Part shown: positions 36,701-50,800 of the stretch, piece after piece
How positions within the stretch are numbered: the stretch's first letter is position 1
Layout: each line of letters starts with the position of its first letter
Assembly (NCBI GenBank): GCA_027604005.1
Contig: JADGJT010000063.1
Location: forward strand, 1,393 to 65,392
Length of the DNA stretch: 64,000 nucleotides
Source of the DNA: Dinochytrium kinnereticum
Taxonomy: Eukaryota; Chytridiomycota; Chytridiomycetes; Chytridiales; Chytridiaceae
Direction: 5' to 3'
Translations under genes and position numbers: made by a program
Notes under the pieces: generated by a model
Database searches by the model: none
Seen by the model: the letters and a program-made list of their open reading frames with translations, nothing else
What the model was told of the DNA's origin: nothing

Positions 36701-38945
36701 TTGATTGCCATTTTTTGCATTCGGCTGGTCTGAATGGACAAAAATAATCAGTTGATCCGTATTGGATTGCTCTGTATTTTATACCTTCTCTTGCCAATAA
36801 TTCGCATCCCGTAATGTAAATCGAAGAAGTATGCTGATATCTTCCATGACAACGGTGTTGAGTTTATCCACCGCTCGATATCCGAAACTTTCTAGAGTCC
36901 TTGTCTGCAACAACGCCGGATGTTCATCTGGTCTCAAAAGGCGCTCTAAACCAGCTATCAGCTTTGTGATTTCCACATAATATAAAAAAGCCTCTTACCA
37001 TATAAAGCCGTTTGAAGCACCAAACTACATTTAGTCACCTCTGGTATAAAAAACTTTCGTGCAACAAGTTTCACAACCTCGGATGTCGTGGCATGAGTCC
37101 TACAATTCAGCATGGTTGAAGAATTATCATGCTTGAAAACTCGGATGATTGATCTCTCTTCATTTTCCTCGCCAACAGAGGCTTGTAAGGGGGAAGGTAT
37201 GTGAACTTTTGCAGATGATCCTTGCGTTGCTCGGTTCTGGAGGTCTTTTTGAAGTTCAGCCTCGGATGATTCGGGGCTCAAAAAGACGTTTGAACTGCCA
37301 AACCCTTTGCTTGAAAAGATATTGAAGATTGGACGACCGGCGGTTGGGGCTGTTGCGGATCTTATTCTTCCCTTTTTATCAGAGTTGTCTGCTGAAGGAA
37401 ACGAAAAGATTAGCAATTAAGGAAAAAAATAACCGATACTCACCTATTGCAGGAACCTACGAGTAGATATAGCAGGAAATTGAATGTTAGTGCAAACAAA
37501 AGAAAAAAAGCGCAAACCTTTGTTTCTACAGTCTGTCGCCGAATATTCTGAGACTTTCGCAGTATCTCGTCATCTGAAAACGACTGCGATCCTTCTACGC
37601 TCCCATTAACCTTTCTACTACTATCTGCTTCCTTATTTTTTCTCCCTAACCCGAACTTTGGGATCCAAGTCTTCCTCTCTCGCTTATCTTTAGAAGAAAA
37701 AGATTCGGCTTTCATTTGAGCTTCGATTTTAGTTTCCTCTAAAGACTTTGCAGTCATTAAATTCGGGAGAGAATTCGCATGGATTTCGGGAGATTTCAAG
37801 ATCCCTAGATATTCCTTGCTTGACGGGAATTGTTGATTAGAAGCTATGGCGACTGCAGAAACGACAGATTGGGGTTGGGTTTCTTCTTTTTCGTTGCGAT
37901 TTTTCGAAGGCTCCTCTATTTTGAATTTAGTAGTAGTGGCGTCGTTGTTATTACTCGAAAAAATGTTTAGAGTGGGCATCACTGAATCATCAATCTGTGA
38001 TGTGGCGTCGGAGTTTTTAAATAACGACGCGTTCGATTGTTCAGCGCTAGAGCCTTCAAATTCTGCGTCGGCCCCCACTTCGTTTCTAGTGCTAGCTGAC
38101 ACGATTTCCCTTAAGGGAGATGAAAGTTGCTCTTTTGCCAACGGAGATCGAATGTGTCTATCAGCGTCCTCGCTTTTCTTCTCACATTTCTTGTTTACGA
38201 CAGCATCATGATGATCATGACTAACACTTGATCTTCTAGGTAACGACATTGTGACATCGTCTTTGGATGAAGCTGAGTCTCTAGATGACGAAGAAAACGC
38301 ATTCTGCAGATCCCGTCGAACTTCAGTCCCCTCATCCAATTTCAGCGACTCCACACGAGGTTTGACCAAAAAAGTTTTCGGTGAGCGAGCATCCGGATTC
38401 AACTCCCTAGACGCCATCAGCGTCGGTGTCCCGCAGAGGTCAGGTAAGATCTCCATGGTCCGTGGAGAGATATCATCAAAATTTACATCCTTGATGCTTG
38501 TACTTGACCGAGGGTGCACATCACGTGCGATAGAGTCCAATGAGTGTACGAGTTGGTCTTCAACGGAGTCCCACCGGGCCTTTGTGATTTTTTTTGTACG
38601 AATGGCGGAGGGGGACCCATGTGCTGATACAGGGAAAATGCTTTTGGCCGGGGAGGGTATTTTCCTGGCTCCTTTAGGTGAATTCACAATTCTGTCGTCA
38701 AGAGATTGAAGAATATTTTGAGTTTCCTTCCAAAGCTCTTCGACCTTCTCCTTGTCACCCGCCGTTATGGAATTGGGACTGTCACTCCCATGAAGGCTTT
38801 CTGTAATATCTGCTATTGCTTGTAGTATAGGAGGCTGCGATTGAGCGCTACCTTCAACAAATTCCCTTCTCTGACTGACTTGGAGTGAGAGAGTGTCGCT
38901 GTCCATGGGCTCAGCTGGCTTTGGTGATGACGGAGTGTTAGGCAT
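30719..38945 (-). CDS. CYR1: Fungal adenylate cyclase Cyr1 (RA–LRR–PP2C–cyclase)
   Basis: Makes cAMP downstream of Ras and Gα. Domain order along the minus strand is diagnostic. Exon 1 (38945-37518) is Ser-rich low complexity. A Ras-association domain follows, with RVFKHDNSSTMLNCRTHATT and LKxx…FTLRDANYW. About 20 leucine-rich repeats lie at 36.7-34.5 kb (e.g. LVELDLSSNRLTKL). The linker YDWNWNWNIDLRYLNLSGN, read across an intron near 34,650, leads to a PP2C-like domain with GVWDLAQPKFRGRDNEALFG and GVFDGRG. The catalytic domain has LVFTDIKNSTSLWE (metal Asp), VKTEGDAFMVSF (second Asp and adenine-specifying Lys) and YYGPVVNRSARV (Asn/Arg of the transition state). The C-terminus ends SPQK at 30719. 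Estimated length is 2,300-2,400 residues. The PP2C DGH motif is DGR, so phosphatase activity is doubtful. Confidence 0.95.
37444..37456 (-). other. 13-nt microexon of CYR1
   Basis: Thirteen bases flanked on the minus strand by a TCGTAG acceptor and a GTGAGT donor. It carries phase 0 to phase 1, and with it the frame of exon 1 (…ETK) continues as VPAIADNSDKKG into the RA-domain exon. Without it the frame would shift. Confidence 0.65.
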
Positions 38946-41832
38946 TAAGCTTCCCGAATCGAGTGTTTTGGGGTATCATGACCACAGTGAGATGGTTGAT
39001 TGATATGCTTGGTGTGCTTGGTGTGAATATTCACGTTGAAGGTGAGTTAGTGTGGGAAAGTGACGGGGTACTGTAATTATCGAGATGTTCGCCCTGTCAG
39101 CCTTGAAGGTAGTGAATATTCCGCAATAGTAATAGGAATATCGATATATTCGGTATGCGTGACTTTATCTGATCAATGATCTAAGCTGCCAGGTGAGGTA
39201 AGATGTCGCCGTCCTTCTGTTTAACAGCCGTTAGATGTGCCAGTTGGAACCAACAAGGATTGTCAGAATTCTGCTCTTGAATGAAAATCCTTGCGCGACA
39301 ACGACTTTCAGTATGAGAGCGATTATTGCTACAACCCCGCATTCATGCTCACTTCCATTTTATTACAATCTGGAAATGAGTATAATTCTTGCACTGTAAC
39401 GGAAAAAGCCTTTGGTCTACCGTCGTGCCACAGTTAAGAGTTTTTTGAGATGCATCTTTAACATATTTAATAACAATTATTTATTAACAAAAAACCCTTC
39501 GTAAGAATGGGAAAAATGAAGTTTATCGACTTAATGTTTGGGAAGTGGTCCTAATTTAGCGGATTCGGCCCTTGATCTGGCTTTTTAAGGAAGTAGGGGG
39601 TATTGGCTTATATTGACGGGTCTTTTTTGAGAAAGATGGTGGTGATATTGATGCAAGTCTGGCAAGCCCCAGTGCCAATTTGGTTGATGACTTTATAGAT
39701 AATAATCACTTATGATTAACTCGTTAGGAGCTGCGTTGAGCAGCCCTTATTGGTAGTTAGTACACATGATATTCAGATCAGCAGCATTGATAACTGCGCC
39801 GCTGTCATGATTGTTCCAGTCAAACCATTTTAGGTAACTACTTATATGAGCACTGCGGTACATAAAAACCTCTGTTACTTGCTACAGAAATAATAAGAGA
39901 GGGGAAAAACATAAGTGGTAGCGATAATAAAAGAGAGAAAAAAACGGCGAGCTGAGCGAGCCAGAGCGAAATGAAACAAAATCATAATAAATAAAAGAAA
40001 AAAGTATCGTTCGCCTGATTATTTCTCTCGCTTCGCTCGAAAGAAAAAAGAATATCAGGCCTACTAACCTCCGGACGCCATCCAACCGAAATCCTCAACA
40101 TTGAGGGTAAATATCATGCGGCGTGTAAGCTAAAAATTCCTTAATACACTAAGGCATTTGCATTTGCAGAGTCCATTCTCGGCCGAGACAAACCATGATG
40201 GCGTACCAGTTAAGGCCATCATGAAGCGCAATACAAAAAAAAAGGTTGCTTCCTGAGTTTCCTCGGAAGGCAGCAAGGTATTAATTGGTATACCTTGAAG
40301 AAAAATGTCGAAATCCTGAAGGATGGAGTTAGAGTTTTCACTGAAATTTTCGTTAGGTCTCCGAAAAGAATCTTTGAGGTAGATCGGACCGTTCAGTTGC
40401 CGAGGCATAGTCTGTTTGGAATCCATATCGAAATCAGCGATAAACTTTTGAGTAACTTAAACGAGCATGTGAGATATATTAACGAGTCAGTTGCTTCAGA
40501 CAAAACATGCATGCTCAGTGACTATCCTTAGGGAATCCATCAAAAGGAACAAATCGGCGCCGTGCCACAACTCGGTCGTGACCCCTCTCTTCTTTTGAAA
40601 CTTCATGCATCTTTAATTCTGAATCCTTCATCGTTAGCTTGTGCTTCAGAGTCATAGGAGCGGGAAGCACTTAAGAGAAGTAAACATAACCTGCGAATAT
40701 AACAGCAAGCAAAAACAAACACTGAAAGCACATATACTTCCCTTGCTCCTCCCATCTCATGACAGACTCTTGCCGCGTCGTCCCGCAAGAACGCTCCAGA
40801 AGGCAATCACCGTCCTTTCAGTCTCACGGTCGATCAGCTGCCCACAGACAGATCCATCATATCACACTCCACCATCACGTCAACAGGTTCAATATCCTAG
40901 GCGAAATTGGGGCGGAGCAGGTCGGCAGGTCCGAAACGTAAACTAGATGGACTTAACCACAGAAAAAAGATCTTAACAGACGACGAACCCCCAGAATACC
41001 TTGGGGTGAATCATGGGTACGGCGAGGCAGTTCGTCCAAAAAGATATTAAATGAAATTCATGGGTAAAACGTTCGTGACTAATGGACTGGATGCACGGCA
41101 TCAAAATAGTAGGTGTCGAAACAGCAACACTGTGTTTAGAAATTAAATCGAGACGGTGGTCGAGATGTGTTCAAACTATCGGGCAGGCGTGGGGGTGTGG
41201 AAGAAAGAGTGGTGATGTTGGAAGGCTCAGCTCCGCGAAGCAATAATTGACATTGACGGCTCAGGCTATGTCCTTTAATTAATAAATACATTGTGCTTTT
41301 TCTGTTAGAAAGAAGATAGGGCACGGCTGACGGGAGAAGCAATGTTCATCAATGGTGGATCAATGAGTTAGATGAGCCAATTGAGGTCAGGGTGGTCCCG
41401 ACGTTAGTGTGGAAGAAAAGGAGAAGAGTCAGATCAGACGGGGGAGAGGATGTTTCTTCCAGTGAAGACAGTAGCTCGGAGAATTGGAATCCTCTGGCTG
41501 ATAAGGAGTCTACAGTTGAGATGGAGGAGAGCATAGAATCTGACATCCTGCGGAAGATGCAGTTGATGTTAAAAAGGAGGAAGGGAGCGTCGTCTCTGAC
41601 TCTCCCCTGAGGATGCATTTTGTTGGCTCTCTGATGGTTCTATCTGTGCTATTGGTTTCTTTACTCGTTATATGGTTTGCTCCGACTGTTTTTTGAGGGT
41701 TGGTTGGATTGAAAGGATGATATCCCTGTGGTCAGAAAGGGTAAAATATATCACCGATTTACTGTTTGAAAGTATATAATTGACAATTCACAGTGACAAA
41801 CCTTCCCTTGACGGCTATCACCACATGCAGGT
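38946..41832. other. 2.9-kb divergent region CYR1 / CFAP54, no confirmed gene
   Basis: Lies between the CYR1 start (-) and the first supported CFAP54 exon (+). Mostly AT-rich. Around 39,950-40,045 there are partly complementary GCGAG/CTCGC-rich stretches that could form an imperfect hairpin. A frame at 41,392-41,610 encodes an acidic Ser/Glu-rich stretch (SSSEDSSSENW) and could be an upstream CFAP54 exon or 5' UTR, but it begins without an ATG. I cannot support a separate gene. Confidence 0.4.
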
Positions 41833-44800
41833 ATGTGTACAGCCGCACTTCCTGACCGCCCCGCTAATCCCGTCCCTGTTAAAACAAAAGAAGGTGTCAT
41901 GGGTGTGGTCAAGATGATTAACAAGGCAACTGCGGACGCACCCAGCTTAGACAGCATGGAATCCGTCCCCCCAACGGACTCTGGTTCAGCTCATAAACGT
42001 GCCTCCCATCGTAAAGGCATAGATCAAAGCTTCACATTTAAAAACGCTACCTCTGCCACAGCCGCTGTAGTTCTGGCTAAAAAACGCTCGTTTGCCTCTC
42101 AGATACACATTAAGGATCCTCTGGCGGCAAGCATCTTTCAAGCCTTTCTAAGACCCTCAGGTTCTACTGGAAAGAAGGTGGGGCCCCATCGAGTATTGAA
42201 TGCTCCGATCCAGGCTAATGCTGGAGGTGGAGGGAATTCTGGAAGGTCTGGGCTTTTGCCACTTCCTCATTTGGATTGGTTGGGGCCTGGCGATCAGACT
42301 GTGGGGGATGCTAAGGAGAAGAGTGGGAATGGGGACACAAAGAACGGGTTAGATGCTAAACCTGGGACTGCTGCCATTTATGAAGTTCTGAATCCACTAC
42401 TGAGTGAGTATTCAATTCTTTCTTCGATTTTTTGACTGGCCTCTTACTTCCTATATTCACCAAATGTCGGCTGTCATGACTCTGTTAACCTGTCATCGAT
42501 CACCGTTTCTGCTTCTTATCCTTAACTTTATGTATTACCTCTTTTCTTTACTCGAAAGGCCGCATGAGCTTAAGCTCCTTAAAAAAAATATTCGAGAGCG
42601 AGTTATCCTTTTGTCTAAAAAACATGCGCTCCCTCGCAACCGAAGACCACCCCCTAAAAGACTCACCCACTTCCACTTCTTCGACAATTCAACTCTCGAA
42701 GGCCCGTTTAACCCCTTCAGCAAAAGACCACTGGATGTACCCTAAAGCTATCTCCATCATGAGCAAAGATCCAGAAGGAAGCTTCCGACCTTCCAACGCC
42801 AATGCCAGAAGAAGACTCGCGATTCTTCAATTTCGCGCCTGCTGGGAAAAGTTTGCACCTCACCTTCCTCCTAATTTTGTGGCGACAAGGTTGGTTGAAA
42901 CAGGGGAGGCGTTACTGGAGATTCCGGGGTTTTATGATGTGGCGGATATGGTGTGCTTTTCGCCATGCCTGGAGCGTGGGGATGCACTTTATGGATCAAA
43001 TCATGCCTTGTTTGCCACGTCTTCTAGGAAGGATATTACATCTGAGGATGGGGGGAGCAATACGTCTTTAGGCGTTGATGTTCGGGGATTTAGTGAAAGC
43101 AATCCTGATAATCTACAAAGACCAGTATCAGAGGATGATGTTGATACACCTGCGCATCATATTTCACTATCTCTGCGCATGAGGTGCGAGTATGGAAAAT
43201 CACTTTGCAAGTATCTTCACCTGACTTCTATGGCGTCTGCACTCAAAAGCCCTGGTGTGAAAGCTAGCATGCTGGAATTTTTAGATCAACTGAAGGCTAT
43301 TCGGGAACAATGCTTATTGATGACCAGAGGTCGGGCGAGGGATCGTCTTGTATTGAGGGGGATATCTTATCTAACTGCTATCATCGAAAGCCTTGTTAAT
43401 GACGGCAACGGTTGGAAGGAGGTTTGTTGTGGTTTTTTATTCGTCTTTCTTTTTTTTGCTCTTCTGCTCCAGATATGGCCTGTAACCGGAGAAAAACGTA
43501 GTCTTTCCCCACTATAGAGCACTCATTAACACAAAATATCACAGCTCCTCATATACCTTACAAGCATAACGGCGTGCATTGAAAACACCACAACCCTCTT
43601 CCGCCCCCGCAACCTCCCCCTTTTGGTAGACATATACATCCTTACCCATCGTCTGCAGCTCAAGCATACTCTAGGCTACATTGGGGACTCGTTTATTCTT
43701 CAATGTGCGAGAACTATTGAAAAAATGTACACTGCTGAGTCGGATATAGCTGTGAGGAAGGAGGGTGCTGCTTTGGATGAAAAGAGTTTTGAGGCTGCTT
43801 TTGGGAGAATGAATCATTTGTTGTTCGGGTGTCAGTTGGCGCTTTTAGGGATGGGAAAGAAGCTGGCTATTATACCAGGTTTGGCAATTTAGACTTCGAT
43901 TCATTATTATCGTTTTCACTTTTTTTTCTTGCTAGATAGGCAACTGACTGTTAACAAACCCTCTTACGTAGTCAACAAGAGTATCAATCAGGAGACAATT
44001 TCTGAGGAGCCTCAGCATCGAACACTTTCCAGTCGGCCACCCACACAAGGCTTACCTTTCCCATCCCCCCAATTCGCAAACGATATCACAGCAGATGCAC
44101 CGCAGGTCGCATTTCCTACAACATCGTCATTAGGGCCACTATCAACCTCTACCGTCCAGCACACATCTCTCTCTGCAATCGTCCTAGACAGTTCTCAAGA
44201 TGTTCCCGCAAACAGAGCCCGAGAAACCCTCACCGCTAGTGGTCAAGACGGTATATCAAAGTCTAACTCCTTCATTATAGACTCCCATGCTCACAACCCT
44301 GCTCCGCCTCTAATACGGAGCAGTATAGTTAGGAATTCGGTCGCAGGGGACTTGCTCATAAGTCATCCAAGAGGGAATGAATTACAGAGATCACAATCGG
44401 GCTTTGGGAGAGGCGTCACGGCGGGGGCTGGGAATGGATTTAGTACACCTGCCATTATATCTAGTAACGAACAAGTGATGTTGACGTTCAAGCATTCATC
44501 TAATGCGTCCAACAAAGGAATCATGGGTGCTCTTGTGATTTTCAATGAAACGAACCGTGATGACCCTAGTGAAAACAGTGGAAGATCAAAAATAGGTGAC
44601 GAAGATAAGGACGACGACTCAGCACCGCCACCTCTATTCACTATTATTCGACGTCGAACAAGCTCTATTAATTACTCAGTTCCAAAACGAAAGCAATCTT
44701 TTTTCCAGGGAAGCAGTTCATACAACTCCTCTCCACACCAAGCCGAGCCTTTGCCTCACAGCACCATTGAATCAGATGGAGAAAGGCAGAATCCAGGACG

Positions 44801-47800
44801 ATCCAATATCCGACGTGGTTCCGATGCCTCTCAAAATCTTCGACGTCTTTCCTTGATCTCCAATCGGAGGCAATCTAAGTATCAAGATAGGCTGGCTATC
44901 GGATTAAATGAGTTGACTGAATGCGCTGAGCAAGAAGTAGAAAAGTCTGGCAGTAAGCCAGTTGAAAACGAAGACATTACTCCAAGTAACGTTGTTAGGT
45001 CAATTTCGATAGCGGAAAGCAATAAAAAGGGGCGACCCGCCCCGGGTCAATTTTTAACTCTAACCCATCCCTCCAAGGAAGCAAGAAAAACACACTCGGT
45101 GATGGGTGGTCCGGTTTCGCATGGGAACGCAAAATCAAATGTTTCAGCGGCTGCAACCGCAATTGAGAGTGAAGACCATCGAAACCGTCGGTTTTTGATT
45201 TACGACACTGCGAGGATGTTGAGATCCTTTAGAGGAGATCGTGAAAAACTTCATGCAATTGTATCAGGGCTCGAAGCTTTGTCGCAACCTGGTCAACAAA
45301 TTCCATTGGCTCAACGACCTTATGGAACGACGGAAGGAAGCGCTCCGTCGTCGTCGAATTGGTTTAGTCTTTTGACAAGTGAGACTGACCTTCAATTTGA
45401 GCGACCCACTGATGAACAGATTCAACATGACCGACGTATTCTCGTGTTCTTAACGTTGCTTGATATCGCTTTTGAGCTTCTGTGCTCCTCACCAGACACG
45501 CTTCTAAGCAGGTCCGGCCCGCTCCACCACTTGATAGCTGATATTGAGGCTGGACGGCAGATTCAGACCATTGTTCCACTGGTCAACCCCTACATGTCGT
45601 CACATGGTCATCATCATGGTCGACAGACGGATCAAGGAAAAACTGCTGGTATGGGACCAATGGGTCGGATGCCATCATTGGCTGAAATAACAGCCATGAT
45701 GTCGGAGGGGCGAATACGTAGATTTGCATCTGAAGACCTGGTTGTGCTTTCACGGAAACTTTTTCGTTGCTACCAGTGGGAAAGATTCACGGTGCTAGCT
45801 CAACTCCTCGAACCCCCCATTTCCATGAACGCCTTTTTGGCTCCCCAGGACATTTGCACAGCTCAGCAAAGAGAACTAGCGCTTCGAGTCTCGGTTATCA
45901 ATTTTCACAATGTTAGTCACGCAGAACGACGCGTTCTGTTTGATTCAGATGTCGTTGAAAACGTTAAGGGGACATTAACAGATTTGAATGCAAAGAGGGT
46001 AGAGGTTTCTGAGAGCGTTTGCGACGCTGCTTTGTCACTTTTGGCGTCTATATCAGAGTGTATTGAGGATCCTATTCTTGCGGAAACTCACACGAGGCTG
46101 TTAGTAGATGCTGCTCATGTTTTATGGAGGTTTGCCGAACCGTACGTCAGGGAGCTAAAGACCCCGGAAGATGCAACACTGGTGAAATCATTGACGCAAG
46201 AAAGCATTATTGTGATTACCTTAAGGGCAGTTCACATCATCCTCTCAGAATTTCCAACATTCGATACACTGTTCGCCGTAAAAGCAAGCAGTAAGTTATC
46301 TCTCGTTTTGGAGTGTATCGGAAGTTTCACGGACGCTGCTGCCGTCCTCCGGGACACTATCGAGAGAATTTCACATGCTAGAGAATCCCTTGGAGAGTCT
46401 TCTTTTGCTGTTCGATCTGTGACTTGTAACGTTAGATTCCACCCCACCTTTGATCTTGAGACTCTTAACTGGATCGAGGAAGACGCGGACCTCCTTACAG
46501 CACCGAGACAGCTTGCGTCAGATTTACAGCTGCGGGCCCCGGTATTTGGAGGTCGAGACGGAATGCAATCTCAGAGCTACTCGTTTTCATTTTCAAAAGG
46601 AGCGTCTATTTTCAGCAAATCAACGGGCCCTTGGAGCCTGAGCGATATCCTCCGTATGGAATTGCCCTGTGAAGAAGTAGCAACTCTAGCCGCAATGTTT
46701 AGGTGTGAGATCAAAGGAATATATGCCGCGCTTCTGAAGCACAGAAAACAAAAAGAAGAGGAGCATTTCCGATTAACCCGAAAGAGGCTATCGCATGAGG
46801 TGCTCACTGTTGATTTCAACGAAGTGGAGATGGAGGCGAGATGTGGAGAAAATCTTGTCTGGAGAGCTATTTTGTTGTCGGCACTCGCGGCCGTTGGCCC
46901 CAATTTGACCATAATGAAGCGCCATAAACTGCTTAAGGACGCCTGTGCTTTGCTTCGGAAAGAGCACAGGATAGAGCGGCATTTACTGGAGGTTGTATCA
47001 GGAAGACACGAGCCCTACACTAACGTTCCTATGACGTGCCCGTCCCCGTCATTTGTGAGAAGAACCCCGACATCGATTACAATTCGCCCAAACCATATTT
47101 CAGTAGCGGGTCCAAGGTCTCCGAAGCTTGTGCCGGAAATTTACGAAGTGTATTGCAAAAGGGCTGGGAAAAGCAAGGTTGCATTTAGCGATGTTGGATA
47201 CTTCGGCACTGGCATTCCTGTCTCAGTGTCAAAGCAGAACGAGATAACCGTCTCAGGTTTAACTCCTAACCGAAAGTACGTTTTTGCCGTCGCAGCGTAC
47301 AAAGAAGACGGAACTTTATTGGGACGAGGCATTGGAGAATCGAGCGAAGGGATTGTTGCCATGCTTCCAATGCCACTCATTTTATGCTGGGGACACTTTG
47401 CAGAGATTTCAGACGCCCTAGACTGCGATGATATTGCAGATGAATCGTTTACCATCATGCGAGATCATTTTGTGGAGTGGACGTTGATTGATGATCAGCT
47501 TGTGAAGCCACCGACGTCAGGAAATACCGGTGTGAACCACGAGCCAGTGTTCCGACTTCGAGGAAAAAACATTCAAAATTCCTCACCGACCATCATCCGC
47601 TCCTTCATGAGGGCTATCTTCGCGGAAGTAGACAGACGGTTTGAAGTCGCTGAGCCCGAGGTTCGATCAGACGGAAAAGGAACCCGAAATGTTCTAGAAG
47701 CCCAAATGACCCGTTTACGAGCATCACGGGACATGATGATTGCAATGGAGCTGGCAGCAAAGATTGGGGATGGGACCGGGATTCTTTCATCTGCATTTAG

Positions 47801-50800
47801 GATTGCTAGTTACATAGTACCGCTTTTTCAACATGGACTGGAGGTGCCTTTTGCGGTGCATGCTCTGCTCCTTGCTCATTCGAGCATTATTGCAAACTTA
47901 GATGAGCTTGAGAATAATAGAGCTTCTGCTGTTAGGGATGTATTTGTGCCTATTACCGCATTGCTTTGCAAGAGACTAATTGCTTGGTATGAGTACCCCA
48001 GTGCTATTAGGCTTGCTGAGGAATCCCTCTCTTTGATCAATATTGTGATCGGGGCCGCCGATCTTAAGATTTTGAACTCTTCTTACCTTGAATTTCAGTG
48101 GACGGGGTACGTGCAAAAGTCAAAAAACCCCAAAGCTGTGGCTATTAAGAAGGGTAGTCACCATGAGTTTATCTACCACACTGCCATCGCCGAGAGCCTA
48201 AACCCCAACCAAGGCTACACCGACATTAGAAAACGTATGGACATATTCTGCGAATATCTAGAATCCGTGATTGCACAGTGCAATTCAATTATAAAGAACG
48301 TATCGGCTGAGCGAAAGGCTATTGATGCACATACGAGCTTGCGAGAAATTTTTTCAGTCCTATCTTCTCATGGCCCAGATATGGTCGTCACCGAAATGCT
48401 GAGATTCCGAAAAAACCCGAGATACCTTGAGATTATGGTTCACTGTGCCGATTGGTGCATGAGCTCGAGGCTTATAGAGTCAGCTGCTAGAATATGTATT
48501 GATACAATTGATTGGATGGGAATGCGGAACAAGTATATGTCGAATGTGAATGCTACATGGAGTGAAAATGCTGTCAGGAAAGAGGTTATTCAGAGACGGA
48601 AACGCAGAAACCTCTTCAACGAGCGAAAAGCCGTCATAGACTTCGACTACGGAAGTGATAGAAAGTCACGGTATATACTTTATCTCCTTTACATTTATTG
48701 GTGTTAAGTATTCGTTTCTCCTAATGACTCGTCTTTTTCTCATTTGAAGTTCACGAAATCGGGAGCGGAAGCAAGCCCCCGAGTATGACGAAGAATGGGA
48801 AGTTTTAAAGCACTCGCTGGTGGATGGAGCTAGACCACGGAGCAGACGAAGAATGAAAAAGAGCATAGACGCAGAAAGACAGTTGGATGAGCGTGAAGGG
48901 TCTCCTAGCCCTAAGCGGAGCGCGGCTGCATCTCGCGCACAAAGCCCAGCATCCAGAACTCACAGTAAAGGAAGAGAAAAAAGCAAAGGCAAAGGCAGTC
49001 GCCCAACTAGCAGAGAACGTTCGACGAAAAGTAAAAGCCGTTCGAGAAGTGGTAGTCCAAATGGCAGCGAGGCTCCAAATACTAAAGCAGCCGGAGCAAA
49101 AGTCATAGGAAAGAAACGAAGAAGAATGGCCCAAAGGAATATTATACTTGGCCACCTTCCTCAGCAGGAGAGAGATAATATCGAGAAAGCTGTACGAGTC
49201 CTAGATATAGTGCTAGGATCTCTCTGGAAACAAAAACGGCATCTACGCAGACTTCGTGTCATCGCGGCGTTCGAGGCACCATGGCGATCTCAACTTGCTA
49301 TTGTTCAAGGGCAGTCCCTTTTGTCGATTTATGAGAAAGAGCTCTTTACGAAAGGCGTGGTTGCGGCTGGCCAAAACCAATCCTTTGCCGCATTGCCTGG
49401 GCGTATTATGTTTTCAAACCTAAGAACCACGCATCGGGGGCTCGCTTCTCTGACCTTTTCCGCCGAATGGAACAGATCTATCAGTGAAATTCTTCAAAGC
49501 TATGTGCAAGCAGTCAACATTGCTGCTCGTGTTGGCAGTTGGAGCCAGGTATTAGCAGGCTGCCAAAATCTCTGGAAAACAACCCAATACTTGGCTCGGT
49601 TTGGTCTTCTACATTCCGAATTTTGGCAAGCATCTCTTTGGCGAGCGTTTTTCCTCACTGGTGATAAGTTAATGGATATGTTTGAAAATATTCGTATAAC
49701 CCAAGAAGACACGTCGGCAAATCGCCTTGCTCACGGAGTGACTTTCTCTGAAAAGCGTTTCGACATCAGCGATTTTAGAAAAGACATACCGATACCTGCT
49801 GGTCAAATATCTATGACACGAATGGAGATGCAGGAATCTCGCTTTTTTGGCTTCTGGGACGAAATGCATGGTGCAAGTCAACACGTTGCTTTGGACTTGG
49901 CATGGGTTGGGGAATACCTATTATTTGGATTAGACCTTATGAAAAGAGCAGGAAAGCTGCATAGATTAACGCAGACTGCTATACGTTTCGATGGTCTCTT
50001 TGGGCACACTTTCTACGACTTACTAGCCCCGATATTAGATTACATTAAGAATTTCCAGAACAACACAGCGAACAATCATGACTGCGATATCCATCTGAGT
50101 CTACATCTGCTACCAGGAGCACCTCCTCCACAGTATGAAGAGGAAGCGAGCAACGACCTCAGGAGTATTTTTGCTGCAGACTCACGACCACTTCCTGGCT
50201 CTCAAACTTATCATATGCTTTTAAAAGCTCGAGCCCTATTCATTCAATGTATAGGAAATCATATACATTCAGACGTGTCCCCAATAACTTCTACTGAAGT
50301 GATTTTAGATGGCTTGGAGGCATACGAAAATGTGCTTCGTCTTTGCCAGAATGAAAGCGAAGAAAGCTTCATACACGCTATTGCAAGCCATGAATATGCT
50401 GACTTACTCCTTGTACAAGGAGATAGGAAAACTGCTAATGCTTATTGGTCGAAAAGCGTAGATATACTTTTTGGGACGACGAAAACAGTCGCTTTTTGGA
50501 AAAAACTTGCTCCAAGAACAAGGGAGATATTACCAAATGTGCGCTGTATTATTCTCGCTGGAATTTCTGTTGCGAAGATGGCCATGATAGGTTATCCTCA
50601 TGACTTGGAAAAACGATCCGAATTGGTCTCGTTTTCATCATTCCTGCTATCGCTTCCACTTCAAATGAGTCTCCCGCATCCAGCGGATCCCTTGGTTTTC
50701 GCTAATTACGTTCCAGTGCATCTGATTCCAGATTTTAACTTCAATAGCGATCCTTTCATCTGTGATCCAACTCAGATGTCGAGCCTCTTACTATTTATAT

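Noticed and set aside
39950..40045. Inverted-repeat transposon remnant
   Set aside because: Complementarity is imperfect and short; no flanking duplication or transposase.
41870..41940. GAF domain suggested by a GVMGVVKMINKAT stretch in the first CFAP54 exon
   Set aside because: Only one short GAF-like strand; no other GAF elements follow, and the region is low complexity.
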